From JBDSRX01 sp047445235 (GTDB lineage Bacteria; Patescibacteriota; Dojkabacteria; J137): a stretch of DNA of 19,475 nucleotides. Position 1 is the stretch's first letter; the number at the start of each line of letters is the position of its first letter. The notes beneath the pieces were generated by a model, which saw nothing but the letters and a program-made list of their open reading frames with translations, made no database searches and had not been told where the DNA came from. The stretch lies in the NCBI GenBank assembly GCA_047445235.1, contig JBLGEO010000037.1, forward strand, positions 1-19,475, given 5' to 3'. Positions 5,556 through 15,800 of the stretch are shown one piece after another. Made by a program: the position numbers and the translations under genes.

Positions 5556-8459
5556 ATGAAAAAAATAAAGATTGAGTACCTGTATATTGTCTTTCTAACT
5601 GTTTTCTTACAGGTACTTGCTTTTGGATTTCTTTATTCCATAAACAATAAAGTAAAAGCTTTGGGTACTACGTATACAGTCTGCGATTTAGGTTGCGACT
5701 ATACTACGTTAACAGATGCACTCAATTTCCCCGGAACAAGTTACGATACTATACAGCTTACATCTGGATATGTTTTTAATACTTTAAATGAATCCACACC
5801 ACTAAATTTTCCAGATGGAATTACACTTGAATGTCAAGCAGGTGCGACTCCTTTTGGAAGTGCAGCAGATCCAGTAATAGATATAAACCCTTCAACAGAT
5901 TCAACAATACAAAACTGTACTTTTGAGAACGTCAACTTTGATGCTACAAATAGAACAAATGTTAAGTTTCTAGATAATACTTTTTCTAATGCTGCAGCTT
6001 CACAACTAGTGTTCACAGCAACTGATGGGTTTACAATTACTGGCAATAAAGGTCTTCAACATATACAAATCCAGAATGCAGACAATGCAGTAATAGAAAA
6101 TAATTCAATGGAGTGCAGGTTTAATAATAATTGCATAACCTTATCAACTGCAGGTGGCGGACCTTTTGATTACCTAAATCCAGCAGATGTTCCAAACAAT
6201 ATATTGATAAACAACAATATTATCTCAAATTTCAATGTTAACACTGGAGGAGACTATGTATACTTCGGTGCAGGAATCAATGTAGATTTTACAGCGAATA
6301 TTGTAAATTCAGGAGTGGTTGTGGATGATACTTATATAACAATGGTTACAGATGCTATTGCAGAAGTTTACGCAGCAAATAACTACATTATTTTCCCTAC
6401 AAAAGTTCCTGGTTCTAACGGTGGTACATGGGGATTCAATGTTAGAGTAGGAGATGGTGATGTTACTTTATTAGCAGAACATAATACAATTATTATGGAT
6501 GGTAATACCTCAAATGGTTTAGGTGGAAGTGCTTGTATCGGTATTTATGATAGCGGCACAAATCCAATACCAAATGTAAACCTTAGCATTAACCATAATT
6601 TATGTGACAATATTTCAAACTTCAAGCCAGGTGGAACTGGTGTGACCCTTAGCTATTTTCCTGCTGCGATAAACTTAACGTTCACAGACTCATACAATGG
6701 TTTCGGTAATATTCAAACATTAGTTGGAGATAGTAATGGTCTTATAACATCTTTAAGCTCAACAACTGTAACTCTAGACCCAGTTTTAAGAACTGAGAAT
6801 GCAAGCACTCTTGATGATTATTATCCAGTGCCGATGAGCAGATATTTAGATGTTAATGGAAGTGAAGATATAGGTGCTTTTAGTGATGCAAGGGTTTCAA
6901 ACTATACAATTGATGATACATGTATTGTGGATTATTCTACTTGTTTTTCTCATACAACTTCTATACTTAATGATGTTCTTAAAGATGGAGATGTTGTAAA
7001 TGTTAAGAATGGCACATATCCTGCTTTAAATTTAAATCACTTATACAGCAATATTACTTTACATGGAGAAGGTGGTAACACAATCTTTGATGCAGGCGGA
7101 ACTGGCAGTGCAGTATCATTAGACAGCTTTAACAACTCAACAATTACAGGTATTCAAGCTACAAATTCTTTTTCTGCAATTAGTTCCACTTATACAATTA
7201 CACATTCGCTTTTTACATTTAACTCCAATACCTACGATCAATCTGCAGGTGTAGGATTGCCATCTAATTCTATGCTTTTAGCACAAGGTGGAGCTTGCAA
7301 TATTGCTCCAATTAATACAGATGGATACGACTTGACTAGTACAGTTGGGGCGGGGGTAAATAACTTTAACTTAATTCTAATTGATGTATTTGGATTCAAA
7401 ATAACATTAATTGCACCTAACGATGTGATTTCTTCCGCAGCAGATACAGTAACATACTTAGCTAGTTGTGGTGCCCCTGTAACAGTAGATCTTTTTTTAC
7501 CTAATTTATATACTGTAAGTGGTCAAGTCTTTACTTATAATGCAACCGCAGTATCAAATGCTGGAGTAACTCTAGCACCTGGACTAACAGATCCTCCAAG
7601 ATTGGATAGGGCAGTTATAATAACTCAAGATAGTGGTATTAAGCTTGTAAACTCAAGTAATAATGTTTTAGATAATATTCTTCTTAATAACAATACTGTC
7701 GGAGTTATTTTTGATATAGATTCAACCAACAATAGTTTTACTAATTCGAATCTAAATTCAGTTTCAAATGACGTTGTTACTTTTTCAGCTGATACAAATA
7801 ATTTAACTAATAGTAGCTTTGATATTTCGAGAATTCTTGTGAATGGTACTGGTAATATACATATTCTTTACTCTATAAGAGCTGCAGTCTTTGAGTTGGG
7901 TAATGGTTCTCCAATCCAAGGAGCTGTAGTTAAAGTTATAGACGTATTTGGTAATCTCTTGGATACTTTAGTTACAGGTGCAAATGGACTATCACCATAT
8001 AGTGGACCAATATTAACAACAATACTTACTAACGGTGGTACTTTAAATCCTCAAAGTGGAGGTATAAACCCTATTACTTTTAATGCAAGTGCAGCAGGAT
8101 ATAATAGCAATTCAGTTACAGACTCTGTTAGGAACCCGTTTACAAATATAAATATTCTTCTTGGTGCTATTTTAGTTGTACCAGCTAATAACCTTGAAAC
8201 AGCAATTGTATCGGCACCAGTTAGCTTTACAGCAATAGATGCTAGTGGAAGTGTAAATAATAATCCACCTCTCTTTGATGTTTCAGCTAGTCCATTCGCT
8301 TCTGGCAGTAATTTTATAAACTTCTTACTATTCCTGGGTATTTGCTTATTAACTATATTTGTTCTATTGTTTATTGTTGCCAAAAAAAGAAAAGCTACTC
8401 AAAAACGAATGATAGATTTTAAGAGGCTTTTGAAAAAAAGATTAGAAAAACCATTATAG
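5556..8459 (+). CDS. Large beta-helix surface protein with C-terminal membrane anchor
   Basis: A 967-aa protein. Residues 1-37 form a signal sequence (hydrophobic YLYIVFLTVFLQVLAFGFLY, small residues before about 37). 'YTVCDLGCDYTTLTDAL' then opens a right-handed beta-helix of the pectin-lyase kind, rich in Asn ladders (NAVIENNSMECRFNNN, ILINNNIISNFN). A second such opening, 'YTIDDTCIVDYSTC', near residue 449 starts a second helix region. At about 770-865 'GNGSPIQGAVVKVIDVFGN' marks a carboxypeptidase-regulatory-like (Ig-type) domain. Residues about 920-942 are a membrane helix, followed by a 25-residue basic tail. This gives an outside body anchored at its C-terminus. Enzyme activity is not shown, since no catalytic motif is evident, so adhesion or sugar binding are equally possible. 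It heads a likely operon with the next two genes. Confidence 0.85.
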   Translation: MKKIKIEYLYIVFLTVFLQVLAFGFLYSINNKVKALGTTYTVCDLGCDYTTLTDALNFPGTSYDTIQLTSGYVFNTLNESTPLNFPDGITLECQAGATPFGSAADPVIDINPSTDSTIQNCTFENVNFDATNRTNVKFLDNTFSNAAASQLVFTATDGFTITGNKGLQHIQIQNADNAVIENNSMECRFNNNCITLSTAGGGPFDYLNPADVPNNILINNNIISNFNVNTGGDYVYFGAGINVDFTANIVNSGVVVDDTYITMVTDAIAEVYAANNYIIFPTKVPGSNGGTWGFNVRVGDGDVTLLAEHNTIIMDGNTSNGLGGSACIGIYDSGTNPIPNVNLSINHNLCDNISNFKPGGTGVTLSYFPAAINLTFTDSYNGFGNIQTLVGDSNGLITSLSSTTVTLDPVLRTENASTLDDYYPVPMSRYLDVNGSEDIGAFSDARVSNYTIDDTCIVDYSTCFSHTTSILNDVLKDGDVVNVKNGTYPALNLNHLYSNITLHGEGGNTIFDAGGTGSAVSLDSFNNSTITGIQATNSFSAISSTYTITHSLFTFNSNTYDQSAGVGLPSNSMLLAQGGACNIAPINTDGYDLTSTVGAGVNNFNLILIDVFGFKITLIAPNDVISSAADTVTYLASCGAPVTVDLFLPNLYTVSGQVFTYNATAVSNAGVTLAPGLTDPPRLDRAVIITQDSGIKLVNSSNNVLDNILLNNNTVGVIFDIDSTNNSFTNSNLNSVSNDVVTFSADTNNLTNSSFDISRILVNGTGNIHILYSIRAAVFELGNGSPIQGAVVKVIDVFGNLLDTLVTGANGLSPYSGPILTTILTNGGTLNPQSGGINPITFNASAAGYNSNSVTDSVRNPFTNINILLGAILVVPANNLETAIVSAPVSFTAIDASGSVNNNPPLFDVSASPFASGSNFINFLLFLGICLLTIFVLLFIVAKKRKATQKRMIDFKRLLKKRLEKPL

Positions 8460-8471
8460 GAATAGGATAGT

Positions 8472-9290
8472 ATGTATAGATATAAGAATAACTTCTCACG
8501 GATGTTTAATACAAAACTTTTGTTTCTTATTTTTATTTTTGGAGTTTTATGTTTGATAGCTAGCACTGTGAAGATAAATGCTGCTACTAGTGATTCTGAA
8601 GTATCCACAACTACATCAGGCTTATCTGTGAAAGTAGGCCCTGGCGATCCACTTCCGGTTTCAGTTAAATTATCAAACTTTGGTTCAGGTAAAAGAGTAG
8701 ATGTTCTTTTAGAATATGAAGTATTTAATTCTAATGGTGAGAGAATTTACTTAGGTAATGAAACAGTTGCCGTAGAAACAACAAATAGTTTTGTAAAAAC
8801 TATCCAAATACCTGTAAATACGGCTGAAGGTATTTATACCGTCAGAACAAATATTACTTATACCGGTCAAGTAGTGCCTGCAAAGTCAGAATTTACTTTC
8901 CAGGTAGAAAATAAAATCTTTGGACTATTTAAAAGTGATTTAATCATCTATGCAGTAATTACAACTATTATTGGAATAGTCATGGGTATTATTGGATATT
9001 TCTTGGTAAACAAAAATAAATCTGCAAGGATCTCACCAATAAACTACCATGAAATACCATACGAACAAAGAGTCTTTTACGAGTTAACTAGTGACACAGT
9101 TATGGCAATGCGACAAAAGATTGGAGATAGTGCAATAGAGATTGCAAGTGGAATTAGTGGACTTGAGATAGAACAAGAAACGGGTAAGGTTCTCGCACTA
9201 AATGAGAAACCATCTAAAATTATTGCAGAACTAGTAGCTGAGTACGAAGTTTTGGGTAAAAATGTTAGTTTCTCTTTTAGAAAAAAATAA
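8472..9290 (+). CDS. Membrane protein with an outside Ig-like domain and a cytoplasmic domain
   Basis: A 272-aa protein. A signal sequence covers residues 1-37 (core LLFLIFIFGVLCLIA, probable cleavage after INA). Residues about 45-147 are all-beta, with 'VSVKLSNFGSGKRVDVLLEY' and 'GIYTVRTNITYTGQ', resembling the Ig-like or CARDB-type domains of surface proteins. A membrane helix lies at 156-179. The cytoplasmic part (180-272) contains 'YEQRVFYELTSDTVMAMRQK' and 'GLEIEQETGKVLALNEKPSK' and is not recognised. An AGGA (8464-8467) four bases before the ATG is a fair Shine-Dalgarno. It sits 12 nt after the beta-helix gene and 23 nt before a response regulator, so it may carry a signal from the surface protein to the regulator; that is inference. 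Confidence 0.75.
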   Translation: MYRYKNNFSRMFNTKLLFLIFIFGVLCLIASTVKINAATSDSEVSTTTSGLSVKVGPGDPLPVSVKLSNFGSGKRVDVLLEYEVFNSNGERIYLGNETVAVETTNSFVKTIQIPVNTAEGIYTVRTNITYTGQVVPAKSEFTFQVENKIFGLFKSDLIIYAVITTIIGIVMGIIGYFLVNKNKSARISPINYHEIPYEQRVFYELTSDTVMAMRQKIGDSAIEIASGISGLEIEQETGKVLALNEKPSKIIAELVAEYEVLGKNVSFSFRKK

Positions 9291-9308
9291 TATTTAACTT
9301 TAATATTA
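9288..9308. repeat. Small AT-rich hairpin between the membrane protein and the response regulator
   Basis: TAATATT (9288-9294) and AATATTA (9302-9308) form a 7-bp stem with a 7-nt loop. The stem begins at the stop codon of the upstream gene and ends 5 nt before the ATG at 9314. It is weak, and may affect translation coupling. Confidence 0.35.
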
Positions 9309-9313
9309 AAAAT

Positions 9314-9778
9314 ATGGCTAAGAAAGTTTTAGTGGTTGAAGATGATTCGGCAATCTCAACCATATTACATGATAATCTAATTAAAGCAGGGTATGTCGCA
9401 CAAGTCGCAAAAAATGGGAAGGAAGGTGTAGAACAGGCATTAAAAACACATCCAGATATAATTCTTTTAGACCTTAAAATGCCAGTAATGGATGGAATGA
9501 CTGCATTGGGTCTAATTAGGAAAGACGAATGGGGAAAGTATGTTCCAGTTATAGTGCTTACAAATATAAGTGCAGATACTGAGGAGATGGTGGAGTCAAT
9601 GGTAACTTATAAACCTCAGTACTACCTAATAAAATCAGATTGGGATATTAAGGATATCATTACTAAAGTAGGTGAAGAAATAAAATTTGCAGAAGAAAGA
9701 TTAGCTGCTAGAGAGAAATCAAAAGGTAAGATAATGAAGGATTCAAATACTGATAAAGAAGAGGAAAATGTTGCTTAG
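9314..9778 (+). CDS. Single-domain CheY-like response regulator
   Basis: A receiver domain fills this 154-aa protein. The acidic pocket is Glu9-Asp10-Asp11, the phosphoacceptor is Asp53 in 'DIILLDLKMPVMDG', the switch threonine is Thr83 in 'VIVLTN', and the conserved lysine is Lys107 in 'YYLIKSDW'. After the receiver a charged tail of about 30 residues replaces an output domain, so it must act by binding a partner or passing on phosphate. It is last in the operon with the beta-helix protein and the two-domain membrane protein. No kinase lies in this operon; the nearest one is in the convergent unit on the right. It shares the 'YYLIKSD' motif with the other response regulator here. Confidence 0.92.
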   Translation: MAKKVLVVEDDSAISTILHDNLIKAGYVAQVAKNGKEGVEQALKTHPDIILLDLKMPVMDGMTALGLIRKDEWGKYVPVIVLTNISADTEEMVESMVTYKPQYYLIKSDWDIKDIITKVGEEIKFAEERLAAREKSKGKIMKDSNTDKEEENVA

Positions 9779-9823
9779 GAATGAGACTAATGTAAATTTC
9801 AGTTAACATCAATCCAGAAAACT

Positions 9824-9858
9824 AAATATCACTGCGGAAGTAGTGATATTTTTATTTA
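9824..9858. terminator. Bidirectional intrinsic terminator between the two surface units
   Basis: AAATATCACT (9824-9833) and AGTGATATTT (9842-9851) form a 10-bp stem with an 8-nt loop. TTTATTT follows on the plus strand, ending the response-regulator transcript. On the minus strand the hairpin overlaps the fibre gene stop codon (9854-9852) and is followed by AGTTTTC, so it can also end the converging transcript. Confidence 0.8.
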
Positions 9859-12800
9859 GAAGCTAATGCAATCCAAGAGAAGTTAAGGTCTTTTAGCGCC
9901 TCGGAATTTAATTTAATTTTAAAGCCTTTTGTTGACACATCAAATACTGCAAAGCTAGGTACATCTGCTGGCGTTGCATCTCCAGATAAGCTTGGTGAAG
10001 CAGTAACATTTGGAACAGTATCGTATTCTTTCTCAAATAATACTTCAACTTCCTTCTCGCTAGTTTTTACAGTTGCAATTCCAGAAGTATCTTTACTAAA
10101 TGTTGTATGGCCCATAAATGTAACATCACCATGGAATATTGCATTTCCGAAGAACTCAACTGTTGTTTTTAATAGACTTGAAATTGCATCTCCTACAGCT
10201 TTTGTAATTTGAACAGTGTTATCAACAGAACTAGCAGAAGGTGCTAAGTTCTTAATAAATACTGTTATAGAGCCTTCTCCTTCACCAGAATATGCTTCCA
10301 TGGCAGTTCCAACTACTGCACCGGAACCATTTGACTTCATTGCTACTCCAGGAGTAGAGGAACTGGTTAAGGAATCACCGACTACGATTGGCCCATTTTC
10401 TGTTGATACTCTAACTGGAATTCTACCCGTTAACGCTACAAGAACTGGTACTCCTTTATCTGTACTTGTAACTTCTCCAATAACTAAACCAGGTTTTGTT
10501 GAAACAACTCCAATCAGATTATTATCACTTGCAGTTGAGCTTTCAATAATTCCAGCAACAATATTAGGATTAATTGAAAGTACAGTTCCAGGAACATAAG
10601 ATTGTGGGCCGTAGTAAACCTCAGCTAAGTCAGCTCCTCCAACCTTATAAGCATTTACCAAACTTCCACCTTTAACAGTTATGGTTGTTGCTGCTGCTGC
10701 TGTATTTTCTGCAAACTGTAATTTAACAGATCCTGTTGCTCCTGCTGTAACAGTTCCCTGAATCTCAACATTGAATGGAACATTCGCATCTGCAACTATA
10801 TTGTTATCAACAAGAGTTGCTGGTGTTGTACAGTCTGTCGTAGTTGCTTGTGGGAATGCTGCTGCTGCTGGCTCAATACCAGAGAGAACAACACTACAAG
10901 TTGATGCAGCCGGTGCGGAAATAGCTGACTTCCAGTCAGGTCCAGCATTGTTAACATTTGTTACAAGTAATTTAAAATCAAATACCCAAGTTTCTCCAGC
11001 TACAACAGGAAATTGTAAGACAGTATCGTCTGTAAGAGTAGCACTATTGGTTACCGATTGATCTGCACTCTTAGGGATAAAGACTTTATCACCCCCAATA
11101 CAGTTTGCCCAAGCAGCATTTTGGAAACATCTAAATTTGTTTGTATTTGCATTGTAGTACATTGCACCATTAGCACCAGTTGGGTCTCCTGCAGTATTTT
11201 TAACGTCAAGTTTTAACAAGTCAGGGGTTCCAGATCCTGCTCCTCCAGCACCAATTTGAATTGAACCAGTTGTTCCAGCACCAGAAGCTTGAAAGTTAAT
11301 ATTTCCAGAACCAGACTGGATTGTTGTTAATGATGTTGTGTTGGATGAGCCAATTGTTACATTTTTAACTGCTGCTCCATTACCAACATCAATAGATTCA
11401 GCACTGGCATCGTTTCCAATTGTTATATTTCCAGTTGTTCCTGAGTCTATAACTAGATTTCTACCGGATGCCGTTGTTATATCAGTTCCAATTGTTCCAT
11501 TAAAACTAATTCCGTTCGTAACAGTTCCTGCGGTTCTGGTAATATTCAATGCATTTGTTAATGTTCCCCCAGTTGTTTGGTTTATTTGAAACGCATTAGT
11601 TGCTGTAGTTGTATTAGTTAATGTAAATGCATCTGCAGTTCCATTATTTGTTAATGTTAGAGATGTTGGTGTTCCTAATCCACTAGAAAGAGTAAATGCA
11701 ATATTACTTGCTGTAGCTGTAGCAATAGTATTTCCTCCATTATACGCAGTTTGAAGTGTTGTAGATGTTAAACAAGTTGCGCAAGAGAGACTTAGAGTTC
11801 CACCTAATGAAAGAGCACCACCACCAGCTAAAGGACCAGATGTATTTATTGTCACTGCAGAATTTGCAAGTTGTGAATTTAAAATTCCTGCACTTGCAGA
11901 TAAATTACTAGTAGTTAGACCAGAAATTGTAGTATTACTTGCTGCTGTTAATCTTCCCTGAGCATCTACTGTAAAGGTTGGAATTGTTGTTGCATTTCCA
12001 TAACTGGCAGCTGTAACTGCGGTATCTGCTAAAGTTAAAGTGACTGTCCCAGTTCCATTATTTACAGTAGTTAATCCAGTTCCCTGGACAAGTGTTAGTG
12101 TTCCACCTTGAGCAATGGCTGAGTTGGACCCTGATGATGCAGCTACTGTAAACAAACTTCCGCCACTTGTTAAACAAGTAGTGCAAGTCAAACTTAAAGT
12201 ACCTCCTAGAGAAACAGCTCCTCCACCACCCAATGGTCCTGATGTATTAATAGTTACAGATGAATTAGCAAGATTTGCATTCGTAATACCAGCTGTACCG
12301 GATAGGTTTGCATTCGTTAACCCAGTAATAGTATTAGATGCCGCTGATATTGTTTTATTTGTTAAGGTTTGTGCCACTGTTCTTCCAACTAAATCATCGG
12401 ACGTACCTGGTAGAGCAAAACTAGTTCCGTCCGTACCAGTAAATGTTATTGAGTTATTTATGGCAAGCGTTTTTCCTGCAGCAATATTTAAAGTATTTGT
12501 TCCATTATTAGTAATTGTTAAACCATTTACAGTTGTAAACGATGGTGTTGCAGAAGTCGCAATTGTTATTGTACCAGTTGCGTTATTTGTTGTAGTAATA
12601 TTAGTTCCAGCTGCCAAAGTTAGTGTACCACCTTGTACAATTGATGAATTAGAACCTGTTGTTGATGCTGCAGTAAATAAAGTACCACCACTCGAAAGAC
12701 ATGTTGTACAAGTTAAGTTCAATGTTCCACCTAACGATACACTTCCTCCTCCTCCTAAAGGCCCTGCAGTGTTAATTGTCACAGCAGAATTTGCTAATTG

Positions 12801-15800
12801 CGTATTTAATATTCCTGCAGAGGCTGAAAGATTTGATGTTGTAAGGCCTGCTATTGCAGTATTTGAGGCTGCCGTTAATCTTCCTTGAGCATCTACGGTA
12901 TATGTTGGTATTGATGTAGCACTTCCATAACTTCCTGGTGTAACTGCTGTATTCGCCAAGTTAAGTGTAGTTGTACCTCCTAGTGATACTGCGCCTCCTC
13001 CCGAAAGTCCTGTTCCAGCTGTAACAGTTAGCGATGAATTTGCTAATTGTCCATTAGTTATACCTGCTGTTCCAGAAAGGTTTGTTGTTGTTAATCCAGA
13101 AATAGCAGTATTTGTTACTGCAGTTAATCTTCCTTGTGCATCAACTGTAAATGCTGGAATAGTTGTAGCATTCCCATAGCTTCCTGCTGTTACTGCAGTG
13201 TTTCCCAAACCAATAGTAATACTTCCAGCTCCATCATTAACCGTAGTAATGCCTGTTCCTTGTGTGAAAGTTATTGTACCACCATGTGTAATTACAGAAT
13301 CAGTTCCACTTGATGCTATTGCAGTAAATAAATTTCCTCCCGATGAAAGACATGTCGTGCAAGTTAAGTTTAAGGTTCCTCCTAAAGCTACACTTCCGCC
13401 GCCGCCTAATGGACCAGCTGTATTAATAGTAATTGACGAGTTCGCTAATTGAGCATTTGTTATACCAGCTGTAGCAGATAGATTTGATGTAGTTAAGCCT
13501 GCAATCGTTGTATTTGCAGTAGAAGTTAATCTACCTTGCGCATCTACTGTAAATGTTGGTACACTTGTTGCTGTTCCATATGTTCCAGGGGTTACAGCAG
13601 TATTTGCAAGATTAATAGTTGTTGTCCCACCTAGCGAAACAGCTCCACCTCCCGACAAACCTGTTCCAGGACTAACTGTTACTGTAGAGTTTGCAAGTTG
13701 TGAATTTAGTATTCCTGCAGTTGCTGATAAATTTGTAGTTGTTAATCCAGATATAGGTGTATTCGATGCTGCAGTTATATTTCCATAAGTATCGACGGTA
13801 AAAGTAGATACATTAGTTGCGTCACCATATGTACCTGGCGTTACGCCAGAAGGAGTGAGCGATACACAGGATGGACAATCTAATGTTAAAGCTCCGCCTA
13901 ACGAAACTGTTCCACCACCGGTTAGTGGTCCAGCTGTATTAATATCTACAGAGGAGTTTGCCAATTGTGAATTTAATATTCCTGCTGTTGCAGAAAGATT
14001 AGTCGTTGTTAATCCAGCTACAGCAGTGCTACTTGCTGTTGTAAGTCTACCTTGAGCGTCAACAGTGAATGTTGGAATTGTTGCTGAACCTCCATAACTT
14101 CCAGGAGTAACCGCAGTATTTGCAAGATTAATAGTTGTTGTCCCACCTAGTGAGACAGCTCCACCTCCGGATAAACCTGTTCCAGGACTTACTGTTAGTG
14201 AAGAGTTTGCAAGTTGAGCATTTGTAACTCCCGCAGTGCCAGATAGGTTTGTTGTTGTAAGGCCGGCAATTGTTGTATTAGAAGCTGCTGTTAATCTGCC
14301 TTGAGCATCGACAGTATATGTTGGAATGCTTGTTGCACTTCCATAAGATCCAGGTGTAACTGCAGTATTTGCTAGTCCGAATGTTATTGTTCCGGAACCA
14401 TCGTTAAGTGTTGTAACACCTACGCCTTGTGCAAAAGTAATCGAACCTCCATGAGTAATAACAGAATTAGTACCGGCGGATGCAATTGCTGTAAATAAAT
14501 TCCCACCAGAAGAGAGGCATGTCGTACAAGTTAGATTAAGGGTTCCACCCAAAGCTACACTACCACCACCTCCAAGAGGTCCAGCAGTATTAATTGTGAC
14601 TGAAGAATTTGCCAATTGTGCATTTGTAATTCCTGCTGCTGCAGATAAGTTTGTAGTAGTAAGTCCAGATATTGTGGTATTACTTGCAGCAGTAAGTCTT
14701 CCTTGAGCATCAACAGTATAGGTTGGAATTGTTGTACCACTTCCATAACTTCCTGCTGTAACTCCAGTATTTGCAAGATTCAATGTTACTGTTCCACCTA
14801 ATGCTACAGTTCCACCTGTTGTTAAACCCGTGCCTGGATTAACTGTAATAGATGAGTTTGCTAATTGTGTATTTAATATTCCAGCTGTAGCAGAAAGATT
14901 AGATGTTGTTAATCCCGCTATTGGTGTATTTGATGCTGAAGTTATATTTCCATAAGTATCTACTGTTATTGTTGAAACATTTAAACCATTTCCATAAGTT
15001 CCTGGTGTTACACCCGATGGTGTTAGAGAGACACAAGATGGACAATCAAATGTTAATGATCCTCCTAAAGCTACAGTACCACCTCCAGTTATAGGTCCTG
15101 AGGTGTTAAGAGTAACCGAAGAGTTTGCTAGTTGCGTATTTAATATTCCAGCTGTAGCAGAAAGATTTGTTGTTGTTAGACCTGCCACTGCTGTATTTGC
15201 AGAAGCAGTCAATCTTCCCTGCGCATCTACCGTATAAGTCGGTATTGTTGCGCCTCCTCCATAACTTCCAGGAGTTACTGCTGTGTTAGCAAGGTTCAAA
15301 GTAGTTGTACCTCCAAGAGCAATTGCACCTCCTCCTGTAAGTCCTGTTCCAGAGTTTACAGTAACTGTAGAATTAGCGAGCTGAGTATTCAAGATACCTG
15401 CAGTTGCAGACAAGTTAGTTGTTGTAAGTCCAGCAATTGGAGTATTAGTTGCAGATGTTATTTTTCCAAACGTATCAACTGTGAATACTGCAACATTTAA
15501 GGCACTTCCATAAGTTCCTGGAACTACACCAGAAGGAGACAAGGCAGAACATGAAGGACAATCTATAGTTAAGCTTCCTCCTAATGCTAAAGATCCGCCA
15601 CCAGTAATTGGTCCAGCTGTATTAATGGTTACAGAAGAATTTGCCAGTTGTCCATTTGTAATTCCAGCTGTTCCGGTTAGGTTTGCTGTAGTCAGACCAG
15701 AAATTACAGTATTACTAGCAGAGGTTAGTCTTCCCTGTGCATCTACTGTATAGGTTGGAATTGTTGTTGAGTTTCCGTAACTTCCAGGTGCAACTGCAGT

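Noticed and set aside
12115..12888. Long open frame on the plus strand (257 codons) opposite the fibre gene, with others nearby
   Set aside because: These arise because the repetitive Thr/Ser/Gly/Ala-rich fibre codons leave the opposite strand free of stops. Their products are low complexity, repeat with the fibre units, and have no promoter or start context.
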